This document shows, piece after piece, positions 17,344-27,289 of a stretch of 64,000 nt of DNA. Under the pieces are notes generated by a model that was not told the origin of the DNA, searched no databases, and saw only the letters and a program-made list of their open reading frames with translations. This DNA is from Candidatus Zixiibacteriota bacterium (GTDB lineage Bacteria > Zixibacteria > MSB-5A5 > GN15 > JAAZOE01), in contig DAOUTW010000012.1 in NCBI GenBank assembly GCA_030668485.1, positions 21,268 to 85,267 on the forward strand, written 5' to 3'. Position numbers and translations under genes: made by a program. Each line of letters starts with the position of its first letter. The stretch's first letter is position 1.

Positions 17344-18341
17344 TACGCGAAGCATTATATTATACCCGGCTGAATGATAGCCGTGTTCATTGCCGGCTGT
17401 GTCCGCTCGAATGCCGCCTGAAACCGGACCGGCGAGGTATTTGCCGCTCCCGCTTTAATTCCGACGGCATACTCAAAACCGATAATTTTGGCGAAACCGT
17501 TACGATCGCGACTGATCCGATCGAGAAGAAACCGCTCTACCATTTTTACCCGACCGCCAATATTGTTTCAATCGGTCCTAATGGCTGCAATCTCTCCTGC
17601 CGTCATTGCCAAAATTGGAATATTTCCCAGGAAAAGGCGACGACCCGTTACGTCGATCCGGAACGGTTACCTGATATCGCCGCCCAACAAGGCTCAATCG
17701 GAATCGCCTATACTTATACCGAGCCGATCATATGGTACGAATACATTCTTGAAACAGCGCCGCGTATCAAAGAGGCGGGGATGGTCAATGTCATGGTTTC
17801 CAATGGATATATCAACCCCGAACCCCTACAGGAACTGTTGCCCGTAATCGATGCCTTCAATATTGATCTCAAAGGTATACGCCCCGAATTCTACCGCAGG
17901 GTCTGTCGTGGCAGCCTGGAACCGGTACTTGAGGCAATTAGTATTATTGCGAAATCGCCGGCTCACCTCGAAGTCACATACCTGATTATTCCCGGCCTCA
18001 ACGACGACGACGAAGATTTTCATAAGGTGGGCAAATTCTTGGCCACGGTTGCTTCATCCATTCCCTTGCACCTGTCTGCCTACCATCCCAGCTACAAAGC
18101 CGACAGCCCGCCGACATCGCGGGATAAACTGATCCGCGCTCATAAAATAGCCAGGGAATATCTGTCCCATGTTTTTATAGGCAATATGGAAATAAAAAAC
18201 TGTTCCAATAGCTACTGCCCTGAATGTGGGCAAAGGCTAATCGAAAGATCGTGGTATCGGGTAAGGCTGGATGGAATCGACAGCGACGGTAAATGCAAAA
18301 AATGTGGCCATAAATCGACTATTATCCTGTCCTCAGGATAA
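17340..18341 (+). CDS. amrS: AmmeMemoRadiSam-system radical SAM enzyme AmrS
   Basis: A 333-residue radical SAM protein with the AmrS layout. It has an N-terminal cysteine cluster ('CRLCPLECRL', 'GICRSR'), the cluster-binding motif C83-x3-C87-x2-C90 in 'GCNLSCRHCQNW', the family segments 'AYTYTEPIIWYEYI' and 'NVMVSNGYINPEPL', and a C-terminal rubredoxin-like zinc ribbon ('YCPECGQRLIER', 'KCKKCGHKS'). Its usual partners, Memo (AmrB) and AMMECR1 (AmrA), are not in this window. The start overlaps the previous stop (ATGA), so it belongs to the uppP operon by position. The substrate is unknown. Confidence 0.9.
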   Translation: MIREALYYTRLNDSRVHCRLCPLECRLKPDRRGICRSRFNSDGILKTDNFGETVTIATDPIEKKPLYHFYPTANIVSIGPNGCNLSCRHCQNWNISQEKATTRYVDPERLPDIAAQQGSIGIAYTYTEPIIWYEYILETAPRIKEAGMVNVMVSNGYINPEPLQELLPVIDAFNIDLKGIRPEFYRRVCRGSLEPVLEAISIIAKSPAHLEVTYLIIPGLNDDDEDFHKVGKFLATVASSIPLHLSAYHPSYKADSPPTSRDKLIRAHKIAREYLSHVFIGNMEIKNCSNSYCPECGQRLIERSWYRVRLDGIDSDGKCKKCGHKSTIILSSG

Positions 18342-18467
18342 TGATCGGAGCCATGGAGTATTTTCGGAAAACGGCCGATATATTTAATTAATAAGCATTT
18401 AACCACCCACAGACGTCTAAATGGTGACGCCGGAGGGAACCGGTGGGGGAGATCAGTCGTTTTATAT

Positions 18468-21278
18468 ATGATGACGGGATTAAAGAGCATAGTCGCAACA
18501 ACCGGGTTACTGGTACTCCTGCTTCTCATCCATGTTACCCCGGCCTTTGGGCAATACTATTTCGGAAAAAACAAGGTCCAGTACACCGATTTCGACTGGC
18601 AGGTGATGACCACCGATCATTTTCGGATCTATTTCTACAGCGAGGAAAGCGATCTGGCCGAAATCGCCGCCCGTTCCGCCGAAGATGCCTACCGGATTCT
18701 ATCGGCCAAATTCAACCACGAAATCTATGCTAAAATTCCGCTGATCATATATAGCAACCCTAACCATTTCGTTCAAACCAATGTTACCTGGAGTATGCTG
18801 CCCGAAAGCGTCGGCGGGTTCACCGAATTTATCAAGGGGAGGGTGGTTGTTCCGTTCGGCGGCTCCTATTACCATTTCGACCGCGTGATTCGCCACGAGA
18901 TGGTTCATGTCTTCATGATTGCCAAAATCAACCGCATCGGTCGCGAATACGGTCGTCCTTCGGCTGTTTACCCTCCGCTCTGGTTCACTGAAGGTCTGGC
19001 CGAATTCTGGTCCCGGGAATGGGACAGCGAAGCCGATTTGATTGTCCGCGATATGGTCATCAACGGCAATCTCCCGTCGATCAATCAACTCTGGACCGTT
19101 CATGGTTCATATTTCATGTATAAACTTGGACAATCGCTATGCGAGTTCATAAGCGACCACTACGGTGAAAATAAACTCTCCCGTTTATTCGATAATTGGT
19201 ACCTGGGTGGTAAATTCGAACGCATTTTGTACTATACCCTCGGCGACGATATGGAAACACTCTCCGAAAAATGGAGCTATTTTCTCAAAAAGAAATATTT
19301 CCCAGAAATTGCCGATCTCGACCTTCCCGACAAAAAAGCAACGCGGCTGACAAAAAAGCAGTTCGCCGTTCGTCCGGTTCCGGTTACGATCAAGGATGAA
19401 GAGGGTAACGATCAGCAATGGGTTATTTATAAGGCGAACAAAGTCGGTTATTCGGCCATCTACATGATGCCGGCCAGCGGTGACAGCAAAAAGGCGGTCA
19501 CTCTTCTCAAAGGCGATCGCTCGGCCAAATTCGAATCGCTCCATCTTCTCACCAGCGGCGTCGATCAATACGACAACAGGCTGCTGACTTTCTCCTCCAA
19601 ATCTAAAGAAAAAGATGTGCTCTACCTCTATGATTTGGTGGATAAATCGATTATTCGACGTTATGAATTCGATCAACTGGTTGCCATCGCTTCACCCCGA
19701 TTTTCCCCCGACGGCGCCAGCGTGGTCTTTTCCGGATGCCGCATGTCGGGCTATTCCGATCTCTATGTTTTAAATCTTTCCGATGGAGGGCTGACTCGGC
19801 TGACCGACGATATTTATCAGGATGTCGATCCCTGCTTCAGCCACGACGGACAATCAGTTATCTTCGTTACCGATCGTGCCGCGAACGGATTCGATGGTTA
19901 TCTCTCTCTCTACCGCCTTTGGCTGAATGACAACAGCATCAAACGGCTGACGTTCGGACCGTATCATGATCGCGGACCGGATGAGAGCCCTGATGGATCG
20001 AAAATCATCTTCTCGTCTGATCGGGGAGGCAAGACCGCCTTCAATATTTTCGCCCTTGATTCTGATGGCAACCTGTCGCAGGTCACCGAATATATCACCG
20101 GCGCCTTTGATCCCAGATTCGGCGATGACCCCGATCATATCTATTTCACCGCCTGGCAGCAGCGTGGTTTCCATGTCTTCAAATCAACTCTGGAAGAAAC
20201 TTCGCCGGTTGCTGTCGAGGTGCCCCGTATCAACGATGGCAGATGGCTCCCGGGACGCATAGGGAGTAAGGCGAAGTCAACTACGATGAAATATGAAACC
20301 GATTACTCTCTGGATATCGCTCAGTCGGCAGTCGCCTATGATGAGGTTTACGGTACTTTGGGAGGCGTTCAAGTCGCTATGAGCGATGTTTTGGGGGATA
20401 ATACCTTTATCTTCCTCGTCTCCAACACTGCCCGCGACAAATCGGATTTTATGACCAGCTTTAATCTGGCCGTCACCTATCTTCGCCGCACCAGCAGACT
20501 CAATTGGGCGATAGGAGGTTTTCATCTTTATGACCAATATTACAACAAAATCGACGGTTATTACTTCGAACGTTTAGTCGGCGGTGTCGTCAGCGCCAGT
20601 TACCCGTTTTCTAAATTCGACCGGATCGAGACATCGGTTTTCGCCCGCTATTCCGACAAAGAGGTCGAATTTATGAACCGCAGCAGAAAAGCAATACCGG
20701 TTACCCATACGCTGAGTTTCGTCACCGACAATACCCTCTGGGAACCGACCGGACCTTTGGAAGGCCGACGTCTTAATCTCACCGTCGGATATACATACGA
20801 CTTCAAGTCGGAACGGAATTTCAACCGTCTGGCCTCGGCCGATCTGAGGCATTATCTCCGCCTGGGATACTTGACCTCGTTCGCCAGCCGGTTCTTTGCC
20901 TTCACCTCGGCCGGTAATGAGCCGCAGCGAATATATTTGGGCGGAAGCTGGTCATTCCGAGGGTTTGGCCGCAGACATTTTTATAACCGCAATATCCTGT
21001 TCAATTCCGAAGAACTGCGTTTTCCGCTCATTGATGATTTGCTGATAGCCTTTCCTCTGGGCAATTTTCGTCTGCGAGGTATCAGGGGAGCTCTTTTCCA
21101 CGATCTTGGAACAGCCTGGGATGACGATTGGAATCGTTGGCAGGGGTCATTAGGCGCCTCGGTTAGAATTGCTCTGGGGTACCTGGTCGTTCTCCGTTTC
21201 GATGTTTCCTGGCGTCATGATTTCCAGTATGTTTCCAAAGACCATCGGACCGATTTCTTCTTTGGGTGGAATTTTTGA
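18468..21278 (+). CDS. Peptidase-like / TolB-type propeller / outer-membrane barrel protein
   Basis: A 936-residue exported protein with three parts. After a signal peptide ('LLVLLLLIHVTPAFGQ') comes a gluzincin-like metallopeptidase domain with 'IRHEMVHVF' (HExxH) and a downstream glutamate in 'WFTEGLAEFWS'. The middle (about residues 300-600) has TolB/WD40-like propeller repeats, for example 'RFSPDGASVVFSG', 'CFSHDGQSVIFVTD' and 'DESPDGSKIIFSSD'. The last third is a BamA/surface-antigen-like barrel ('YLGGSWSFRGFGRRHF', 'ALFHDLGTAWDD') ending in phenylalanine. It probably acts at the outer membrane, but whether the peptidase is active is untested. The next lipoprotein gene overlaps its stop by one base. 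Confidence 0.85.
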   Translation: MMTGLKSIVATTGLLVLLLLIHVTPAFGQYYFGKNKVQYTDFDWQVMTTDHFRIYFYSEESDLAEIAARSAEDAYRILSAKFNHEIYAKIPLIIYSNPNHFVQTNVTWSMLPESVGGFTEFIKGRVVVPFGGSYYHFDRVIRHEMVHVFMIAKINRIGREYGRPSAVYPPLWFTEGLAEFWSREWDSEADLIVRDMVINGNLPSINQLWTVHGSYFMYKLGQSLCEFISDHYGENKLSRLFDNWYLGGKFERILYYTLGDDMETLSEKWSYFLKKKYFPEIADLDLPDKKATRLTKKQFAVRPVPVTIKDEEGNDQQWVIYKANKVGYSAIYMMPASGDSKKAVTLLKGDRSAKFESLHLLTSGVDQYDNRLLTFSSKSKEKDVLYLYDLVDKSIIRRYEFDQLVAIASPRFSPDGASVVFSGCRMSGYSDLYVLNLSDGGLTRLTDDIYQDVDPCFSHDGQSVIFVTDRAANGFDGYLSLYRLWLNDNSIKRLTFGPYHDRGPDESPDGSKIIFSSDRGGKTAFNIFALDSDGNLSQVTEYITGAFDPRFGDDPDHIYFTAWQQRGFHVFKSTLEETSPVAVEVPRINDGRWLPGRIGSKAKSTTMKYETDYSLDIAQSAVAYDEVYGTLGGVQVAMSDVLGDNTFIFLVSNTARDKSDFMTSFNLAVTYLRRTSRLNWAIGGFHLYDQYYNKIDGYYFERLVGGVVSASYPFSKFDRIETSVFARYSDKEVEFMNRSRKAIPVTHTLSFVTDNTLWEPTGPLEGRRLNLTVGYTYDFKSERNFNRLASADLRHYLRLGYLTSFASRFFAFTSAGNEPQRIYLGGSWSFRGFGRRHFYNRNILFNSEELRFPLIDDLLIAFPLGNFRLRGIRGALFHDLGTAWDDDWNRWQGSLGASVRIALGYLVVLRFDVSWRHDFQYVSKDHRTDFFFGWNF

Positions 21279-22399
21279 TGAAAATACGGCATATTTTGGT
21301 TACTGCCCTTATAATTCTGGGAGCTTCCGGTTGTGGCACCAGCAAACATCTTGATCGCGATCGGGTCTTATTCGAATCGGCCAATAGTCCGATTAAAACC
21401 GGTCTAAGGTCATTCCGAACATCAAGTAATACTTTCAATGGCAGCCTTAATATATTATATGAAAAGAAAATAAAAGGTGTTGCGGATAGTCCGTTTTTGA
21501 CCTTCGACGGCCACCTGGCTTTTTACACTACCCGGCACAGGTTTCTGGTGTATGATCAGATGTCCGGTGACAAAGTCTGCCGAATCAAGAAAAGGCGCGG
21601 CTTGGTCCTTAATGCGGTAGTTCAGGATTCTCTTCTGGTCCTCGTCAAAAGATCAAAATATGGGCATATCCAGGTTATCAATCTGTTCACCGGCAAAGTC
21701 ATCGGCGAAAGGACCTTAATAGAACTCCGCTCCGGGCCGATAATAGTATCAGATAACCTGATCTACGGCACCAGCAAGGGATTGCTCGCCCTCAGCCTGC
21801 CGGATTTGCAAACCGTCTGGAGAAGCGATTCACAGGCGATGGTTGATATAGAGGCGGTTTCCGACTCCGATATTATTTACTTTGCGGCCAATGGCACCCT
21901 CATGGCTTTGCAGAGTACGGATGGGAGTAAAATCTGGCAAACCGATTGCGGGTCGGCGGTGGTGTCTGAATTGAGTATAGGTGAACGGATTTATCTGGGA
22001 GTTGCCGACGGTAGAATGATGGCGATTGATAAAGAAGACGGGCAAGTAGCTTGGGATCAGCAGTTGGGGATTCAAGCCCATGGCGGTGCCGCTGAATCCG
22101 ATGGTCGGATATTCTTCGGCGGAACCGATAGGAACGTTTATTGCCTGTCATCCATCAGTGGTGAGGAAATCTGGAAATATAAGACCGATGGAATTGTAAC
22201 CGCCTCTCCACTTATTTATGGCCGTGCCGTCTTGGTCGGATCCCACGATCGCCATTTCTACAGTATTGACAAAACCGATGGCAAACTGATCGACCGGCGT
22301 AGATTGGAAGGACCGATTACGCTTGCAGCTGCGATCGACAACGACCGGATTTTTGTCACCTGCCGAAAAAAACGGCTGTATTGTTTTGAGGGGAACTAA
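21278..22399 (+). CDS. PQQ-type beta-propeller lipoprotein (BamB-like)
   Basis: A 373-residue lipoprotein. The signal 'MKIRHILVTALIILGASGC' ends in a lipobox with C19. The body has repeated PQQ-like propeller blades, such as 'ALQSTDGSKIWQTDCGSA', 'AIDKEDGQVAWDQQLG' and 'CLSSISGEEIWKYKTDG'. It resembles BamB-type propellers that scaffold outer-membrane assembly, which would suit the barrel-bearing gene just upstream; that pairing is inference. The start at 21278 overlaps the upstream stop (TGATG), and the stop overlaps the next start (TAATG). Confidence 0.85.
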   Translation: MKIRHILVTALIILGASGCGTSKHLDRDRVLFESANSPIKTGLRSFRTSSNTFNGSLNILYEKKIKGVADSPFLTFDGHLAFYTTRHRFLVYDQMSGDKVCRIKKRRGLVLNAVVQDSLLVLVKRSKYGHIQVINLFTGKVIGERTLIELRSGPIIVSDNLIYGTSKGLLALSLPDLQTVWRSDSQAMVDIEAVSDSDIIYFAANGTLMALQSTDGSKIWQTDCGSAVVSELSIGERIYLGVADGRMMAIDKEDGQVAWDQQLGIQAHGGAAESDGRIFFGGTDRNVYCLSSISGEEIWKYKTDGIVTASPLIYGRAVLVGSHDRHFYSIDKTDGKLIDRRRLEGPITLAAAIDNDRIFVTCRKKRLYCFEGN

Positions 22400-24588
22400 T
22401 GAATAATTCGATTAATCTCAGTGAGCGGAGCCTTGCCGCCAATGTAGGCGAACTATCCCGGGAAGTGGTTCATGATTTTTTCGTCGTCAGTCGTAAAGCG
22501 GGAATATATACGGTCCAGCATCCGATGGTCAAAAAAGCAGTCTCAAAACCGTTTCTTAGCATGCAAAAGATTTTCAAATTTAAAAAATATTTTTGTCTGG
22601 TCCTAAATGAATCGGAACTATTTGCCAACAATATCATTGTGAAAGACATCGGCGTCAGCGACTATATAAAGGAAAAAATGAACGAGTTGGAGATAAGCTC
22701 GATTCTTATCGAAGATAATTTGACCGCCTCCGACTTGGAAATATTTATCGAACGATTTGTGAAGAAACTGGCAACTTCGAGCACCGATTACTTTATGGAC
22801 CGATACCTCGAAAATCACAAAGTTTATTCGATTCAGGCCAACAGCAAGCTGGCTGAAAAACTTTTTCGCACCGGCCTGCGTTATCGCAACGATATCGGGG
22901 AAGATCATACGGTACGCCGAATGGTTGCCAATTATTTCTCCGGCGATACCCAACTGGCCGTCGATATCCTCAGCTCTCGTTTTGAGTCAACCACCGATCA
23001 GGCTGCTGCCACTGGAATCGATTATAACCGGGAACTGGTAAAGCATATCCTACCGGAAAAATTCGCTCAACTTCCTCCCTCCGAATTGCTCGACATGGCC
23101 GAGCAGATTCTCTCCCATTCGCCTGGGATCGATGGCAATGCGCCCGAAAGGCTGGAGGGTCTGGTGAAATCATGCGATTATCATCCCAAAAGGGACGAAA
23201 TACTGGACCGGATAAGAGAGAAGTTTATTGAGCGAGGCATTGATGAAAACTTGTTCGCCCAATCGTTGTCCCAAGTCGGGTCTCTGAAACTCGAGGCGGC
23301 GCACGCCGTGGATAATATTTATCACCGGATTTTCTCGGATGATTTTGAATCGACGTTGTATTCCGAATTCCATGACAATTTCATCCGCTTAGTCCGCACC
23401 CGCCAGATGGGCAAGGCTGCCAGTATGGCCGAAATGGTGATCGAACAACTGGCCTCGGATACCACTCTTTACCGCCAGCATGCCATATATCTGCTGGAGG
23501 ATATTATCAAGTCCGGCCTGTCGGTCGGCGAGTACGATTTTCTTGATGTTATTATCCGTCATATGCAGACTCTTTTCACCCAGGGGAGAGAGACTTTTGA
23601 ATTTTCACAAATTGTCTCCTTTCTCCTGAAATCGATGCTTTCGCTACGACGTTATGAACCGGTCGCCGCCTTTCTGGGGATTCTCATGGCGAGTCGACGC
23701 GTCGATAACGGAACGACTGTTTATGACTCCATTACGGTTAAAAGAATATTCGATGATCTCAACAATGATGAACTGATCGACCGTTTGATATGCGAATTGG
23801 AACAACAGGGGAGCACTCAAATAAAGCCGGTGCGAGATATTCTGGCGGCCATTCAAACCGATGAAGTCGCCATGAAACTGGCAGGTATAGTGACTCACTC
23901 ATCCCGGGCAGTAAGACAGCACAGCATGAAGGTACTTTCCGAACTGGGGTGGCCGGCGGTGAAAATATTTTCGGATATTCTCTGCGACGAATCAAATTTC
24001 TTCCGGAATGAAGGTCGCCACGAACTACCCGACAAGCAATGGTTTCTGGTTCGCAATGCCATTTTTGTCATGGGTAACTTGGGCCTTCCCGAGGCCTGCA
24101 ACGCCATGAGGTTGCGCTTGGCCGATCCCGATGTCCGCGTCCGGCGTGAACTCGTTTCTGCTCTGGAAAAGATCGGCGGAGACGAAGCGCTTGATCTGCT
24201 CATGATCCTGGCCGATGATAATGACAATGGAATCCGTGAAGCGGCCATTATTGCATCGGGATTATTCAAGCGGCAGGAATTGGCGCGGTTCTTTATCGAT
24301 CTTCTCCATCGCCACAAAAGCGAAGTTTCGCGAATTATAACTGCCATCGCTCTGACCGGCTCGCCGGAGGGTAGCCAATTCCTAAAGGAACTGTTGAATG
24401 ATAAAGATCGGCTTAAGTCACTATCTTCAGGCAAAGCCTCAATCAAGGCTATTTACAATCAGATCGAATCGGCCATGAAAAAAGATGAAGAAAAACTTGG
24501 CGGAGAAGTAATAACACCTCCTGCCAAAAAATCGGCATTGAGTAAAACTGCCAGGGTTTTCCTTAATAAATTTCAACCCGGAAAATAA
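22399..24588 (+). CDS. HEAT-repeat protein, unknown function
   Basis: A 729-residue, largely helical protein without a signal peptide. The C-terminal third has clear HEAT/armadillo repeats ('LGLPEACNAMRLRLADPDVR', 'LDLLMILADDNDNGIREAAI', 'ALTGSPEGSQFLKELL'). The N-terminal part has no family I recognise. HEAT proteins are usually protein-binding scaffolds. The start overlaps the lipoprotein stop by one base, making three coupled genes from 18468. Confidence 0.8.
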   Translation: MNNSINLSERSLAANVGELSREVVHDFFVVSRKAGIYTVQHPMVKKAVSKPFLSMQKIFKFKKYFCLVLNESELFANNIIVKDIGVSDYIKEKMNELEISSILIEDNLTASDLEIFIERFVKKLATSSTDYFMDRYLENHKVYSIQANSKLAEKLFRTGLRYRNDIGEDHTVRRMVANYFSGDTQLAVDILSSRFESTTDQAAATGIDYNRELVKHILPEKFAQLPPSELLDMAEQILSHSPGIDGNAPERLEGLVKSCDYHPKRDEILDRIREKFIERGIDENLFAQSLSQVGSLKLEAAHAVDNIYHRIFSDDFESTLYSEFHDNFIRLVRTRQMGKAASMAEMVIEQLASDTTLYRQHAIYLLEDIIKSGLSVGEYDFLDVIIRHMQTLFTQGRETFEFSQIVSFLLKSMLSLRRYEPVAAFLGILMASRRVDNGTTVYDSITVKRIFDDLNNDELIDRLICELEQQGSTQIKPVRDILAAIQTDEVAMKLAGIVTHSSRAVRQHSMKVLSELGWPAVKIFSDILCDESNFFRNEGRHELPDKQWFLVRNAIFVMGNLGLPEACNAMRLRLADPDVRVRRELVSALEKIGGDEALDLLMILADDNDNGIREAAIIASGLFKRQELARFFIDLLHRHKSEVSRIITAIALTGSPEGSQFLKELLNDKDRLKSLSSGKASIKAIYNQIESAMKKDEEKLGGEVITPPAKKSALSKTARVFLNKFQPGK

Positions 24589-24617
24589 CTGTCATTTTGT
24601 CATAGCTGGCAGACATT

Positions 24618-24636
24618 AACCGCCGTTATGGCGGTT
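24618..24636 (+). terminator. Hairpin after the HEAT-repeat gene
   Basis: AACCGCC (24618-24624), loop GTTAT, GGCGGTT (24630-24636). It lies 30 bases past the stop. There is no strong T run, so termination efficiency is uncertain. Confidence 0.45.
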
Positions 24637-24785
24637 GATTGCTGTCGATATGGCATAAGGTCTCACCGAAAAAGATTCACTGCAATTATATGTCGTTGTA
24701 CTATAATGTGTTACGGATTTCGGCACACCATTTGTTTATACTTCTGACAGATATGGAAATGAAAAACAAAAAAGGAGATAGACAA

Positions 24786-25205
24786 ATGAGACTCGTTTCA
24801 TATGACAAACTTTTTGATATGCTGGGACCAAACTGCTAATTTGACAGCAGCGTAAGGCGGCATTTCCGCAACGGAAGCAATTTCCCGGTGCGTATGGATC
24901 TGATCAAAGAAGAAGATTCTTTCAAGATTCTGGCCGAATTGCCCGGCATGGAAAAAGACAAAATCAAAATCATGGTCGAGGAAGGTCTCCTGACCATCAG
25001 CGGCGAGCGAGCCCGCAAGAATGACAATGAGAATGAAGTGGTGCAGTCCGAGAGATTCTACGGCAACTTCACCCGTTCTTTCAAATTACCTGAAACAATC
25101 GAAAAATCCGGGATATCAGCCGACTATAACAACGGTTTGCTTGAGGTAAAACTTCCTCTCAAGGCGGAAGAGAAGCCGAAACAGGTCGAAGTCAAGGTAA
25201 GCTAA
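24786..25205 (+). pseudogene. Hsp20 small heat-shock protein interrupted by in-frame TAA
   Basis: From the ATG at 24786, with a strong AGGAG 8 bases upstream, the frame reads 'MRLVSYDKLFDMLGPNC' and then meets TAA at 24837-24839. Past that stop the same frame continues without a shift: 'FDSSVRRHFRNGSNFPV', then the alpha-crystallin domain ('ILAELPGMEKDKIKIMVEEG', 'LTISGERARK', 'GLLEVKLPL'). Without the stop the protein would be 139 residues, normal for Hsp20. Either the gene has a nonsense mutation (GAA to TAA would be a one-base change), the base is a sequence error, or translation restarts at the GTG at 24888 or ATG at 24894. No comparable ribosome site precedes those codons. The gene lies directly before dnaK, a fitting stress context. 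Confidence 0.8.
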
Positions 25206-25233
25206 AACTCGCTTTACCATATAGTCAATAGGG

Positions 25234-25256
25234 ACTCCGGCACAAAACGCCGGAGT
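25234..25256 (+). other. Hairpin between hsp20 and dnaK
   Basis: ACTCCGGC (25234-25241), a 7-base loop and GCCGGAGT (25249-25256) form a perfect 8-bp stem. It is followed by TCTCAATTTCCCC, not a good T run. It ends 25 bases before the dnaK start and could act as an attenuator, processing site or weak terminator. No CIRCE element (TTAGCACTC-N9-GAGTGCTAA) is seen near the chaperone genes. Confidence 0.5.
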
Positions 25257-25281
25257 TCTCAATTTCCCCGGGAGGAATAGT

Positions 25282-27207
25282 ATGAGCAAAAAAATTATCG
25301 GAATAGATCTGGGAACCACCAACTCCTGCCTCGCCGTTATCGAGGGTCAGGAAGCGAAGGTGATCAATAACCCGGAAGGCGGGCGCACCACCCCATCGGT
25401 TGTCGCCGTAGATAAAAACGGTGAACGGATGGTCGGCGCCGTAGCCAAACGCCAGGCGGTCACCAATCCGGAAAATACCGTCTTCTCAATCAAGCGTTTC
25501 ATGGGTCGCGTTTTTGACGAGGTGACCGAGGAGATCAAGAATTTCCCATATAAGGTCGTCCGCAATGGTAACGGCGAAGCCAAAGTTTTGATGACCGGCA
25601 AAGAATATGCCCCGCCGGAAATATCGGCCATGATCCTGTCGTATTTGAAAAAAGCGGCTGAAGATTATCTGGGTCATGAAGTAACCGAGGCGGTTATCAC
25701 CGTTCCCGCATACTTCAACGATCGCCAGCGTCAGGCAACCAAAGATGCCGGAAGGATCGCCGGCCTGGAAGTAAAACGGATTATCAACGAGCCAACCGCG
25801 GCCGCACTGGCTTATGGTCTTGACAAAAAGAAGTCAGGCAAAATCGCCATTTACGATCTCGGTGGTGGTACTTTCGATATCTCCATTCTGGAGCTGTCCG
25901 AAGGCGTCTTCGAGGTGCTTTCCACCAACGGGGATACTCATCTCGGTGGTGATGATTTCGACAAAAGGATTATCGACTGGCTCGTGGATGAATTCCGCAA
26001 AAGCGACGGTATCGACCTGTCCAAAGATCCGATGGCGCTGCAACGCCTGAAAGAGGCGGCCGAGAAGGCCAAAATTGAACTCTCCTCGACTCTGGAAACC
26101 GCCATCAACTTGCCGTTTGTTACCGCCGACTCCAGCGGCCCTCGGCATCTGAACCTGAACCTGACTCGCGCCAAATTCGAGCAACTCACCGATGATCTGG
26201 TCCAGCGGACTATCACCCCTGCGCGCAAAGCAATTGAGGATGCCAAGCTCAATTTCTCCGATATCGATGATGTCGTTCTGGTCGGCGGTATGACCCGCAT
26301 GCCCAAAGTGGTCGATACGATCAAGAAGCTTTTCGGAAGAGAGCCGAACAAGAGCGTCAATCCGGATGAAGTCGTTGCCCTAGGCGCCGCGCTTCAGGGG
26401 GGGGTGTTGGCCGGTGATGTCAAAGAGATGCTCCTTCTCGATGTTATCCCGCTTTCACTCGGTATCGAAACTCTCGGTGGTGTCAACACCGTGATCATCG
26501 AACGTAACACGACTATCCCGAGTAAAAAGTCGCAAATCTTCTCGACTGCACAGGATAACCAGGGTACGGTTGAAGTTCATGTACTCCAGGGTGAACGAAA
26601 GATGGCCCTCGACAATAAGACCATCGGCCGCTTCCACCTCGACGGAATACCTCCGGCCCCGCGCGGTATGCCGCAAATCGAAGTGACTTTCGATATCAAT
26701 GCCGATGGTATCATGCAGGTTTTGGCTCAGGATAAGGCAACAGGAAAGCAGCAATCGGTGCGGATCGAGGCCTCATCCGGACTTTCCGAACAGGAAATCG
26801 AGAAGATGGTTAATGATTCCAATATCCACGAAGCCGAAGATAACGAAAAGCATCAAAAAGTCGAAGTTCGCAACCAGGCCGATCAGGCGGTCTTTACGGC
26901 CGAGAAGAACCTGAAGGACTTGGGCGACAAAATCGATGCTGATACTAAAGCCAAAATCGAGGCGGCGGTCGAGCGTGTCAAAACCGCTCTCAATGGTGAG
27001 AACACCGATGAGATCAAAGCGGCGGCCGATGACCTTAACACTGCCTGGCATGCCGCTGCGGAGCAAATGTACCAGCAACAGGCGCAGCAGCAGGGAGCCG
27101 GGTCGCAACCGGGTCCTCAGCCGGATATGGGAAATCAGTCCGGAGGACCAGAGGCCGCAGGCAATGAAAGCGTCGAGGCCGACTTCGAAGTCGTTGACGA
27201 AGACTAA
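25282..27207 (+). CDS. dnaK: Chaperone DnaK (Hsp70)
   Basis: A 641-residue Hsp70 ATPase that folds and protects proteins together with DnaJ and GrpE. Motifs: '[18 protein letters not shown]' at the N-terminus, '[14 protein letters not shown]', '[12 protein letters not shown]', and the linker and substrate-binding domain start '[18 protein letters not shown]'. The C-terminal tail is Q/G-rich and ends in an acidic 'VDED'. A GGGAGGAA ribosome site lies before the ATG. Length and order are normal. The two J-domain genes follow after a strong terminator; grpE is not in the window. Confidence 0.98.
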   Translation: MSKKIIGIDLGTTNSCLAVIEGQEAKVINNPEGGRTTPSVVAVDKNGERMVGAVAKRQAVTNPENTVFSIKRFMGRVFDEVTEEIKNFPYKVVRNGNGEAKVLMTGKEYAPPEISAMILSYLKKAAEDYLGHEVTEAVITVPAYFNDRQRQATKDAGRIAGLEVKRIINEPTAAALAYGLDKKKSGKIAIYDLGGGTFDISILELSEGVFEVLSTNGDTHLGGDDFDKRIIDWLVDEFRKSDGIDLSKDPMALQRLKEAAEKAKIELSSTLETAINLPFVTADSSGPRHLNLNLTRAKFEQLTDDLVQRTITPARKAIEDAKLNFSDIDDVVLVGGMTRMPKVVDTIKKLFGREPNKSVNPDEVVALGAALQGGVLAGDVKEMLLLDVIPLSLGIETLGGVNTVIIERNTTIPSKKSQIFSTAQDNQGTVEVHVLQGERKMALDNKTIGRFHLDGIPPAPRGMPQIEVTFDINADGIMQVLAQDKATGKQQSVRIEASSGLSEQEIEKMVNDSNIHEAEDNEKHQKVEVRNQADQAVFTAEKNLKDLGDKIDADTKAKIEAAVERVKTALNGENTDEIKAAADDLNTAWHAAAEQMYQQQAQQQGAGSQPGPQPDMGNQSGGPEAAGNESVEADFEVVDED

Positions 27208-27211
27208 AGCG

Positions 27212-27240
27212 AAGGGGCCTGAAAAAAGGCCCCTTTTTTT
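27212..27240 (+). terminator. Rho-independent terminator of dnaK
   Basis: AAGGGGCC and GGCCCCTT form an 8-bp GC-rich stem around TGAAAAAA, ending in a run of seven Ts. It starts 5 bases after the dnaK stop. Confidence 0.95.
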
Positions 27241-27289
27241 ATGATAGAGTTTGATTGACTATCTGAGGAGGCGGATATAGTTTGAGAGG

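Noticed and set aside
24639..24839. A 66-residue gene before hsp20
   Set aside because: Only its last 17 codons, from 24786, have a ribosome site, and these are the Hsp20 N-terminus ahead of the in-frame stop.
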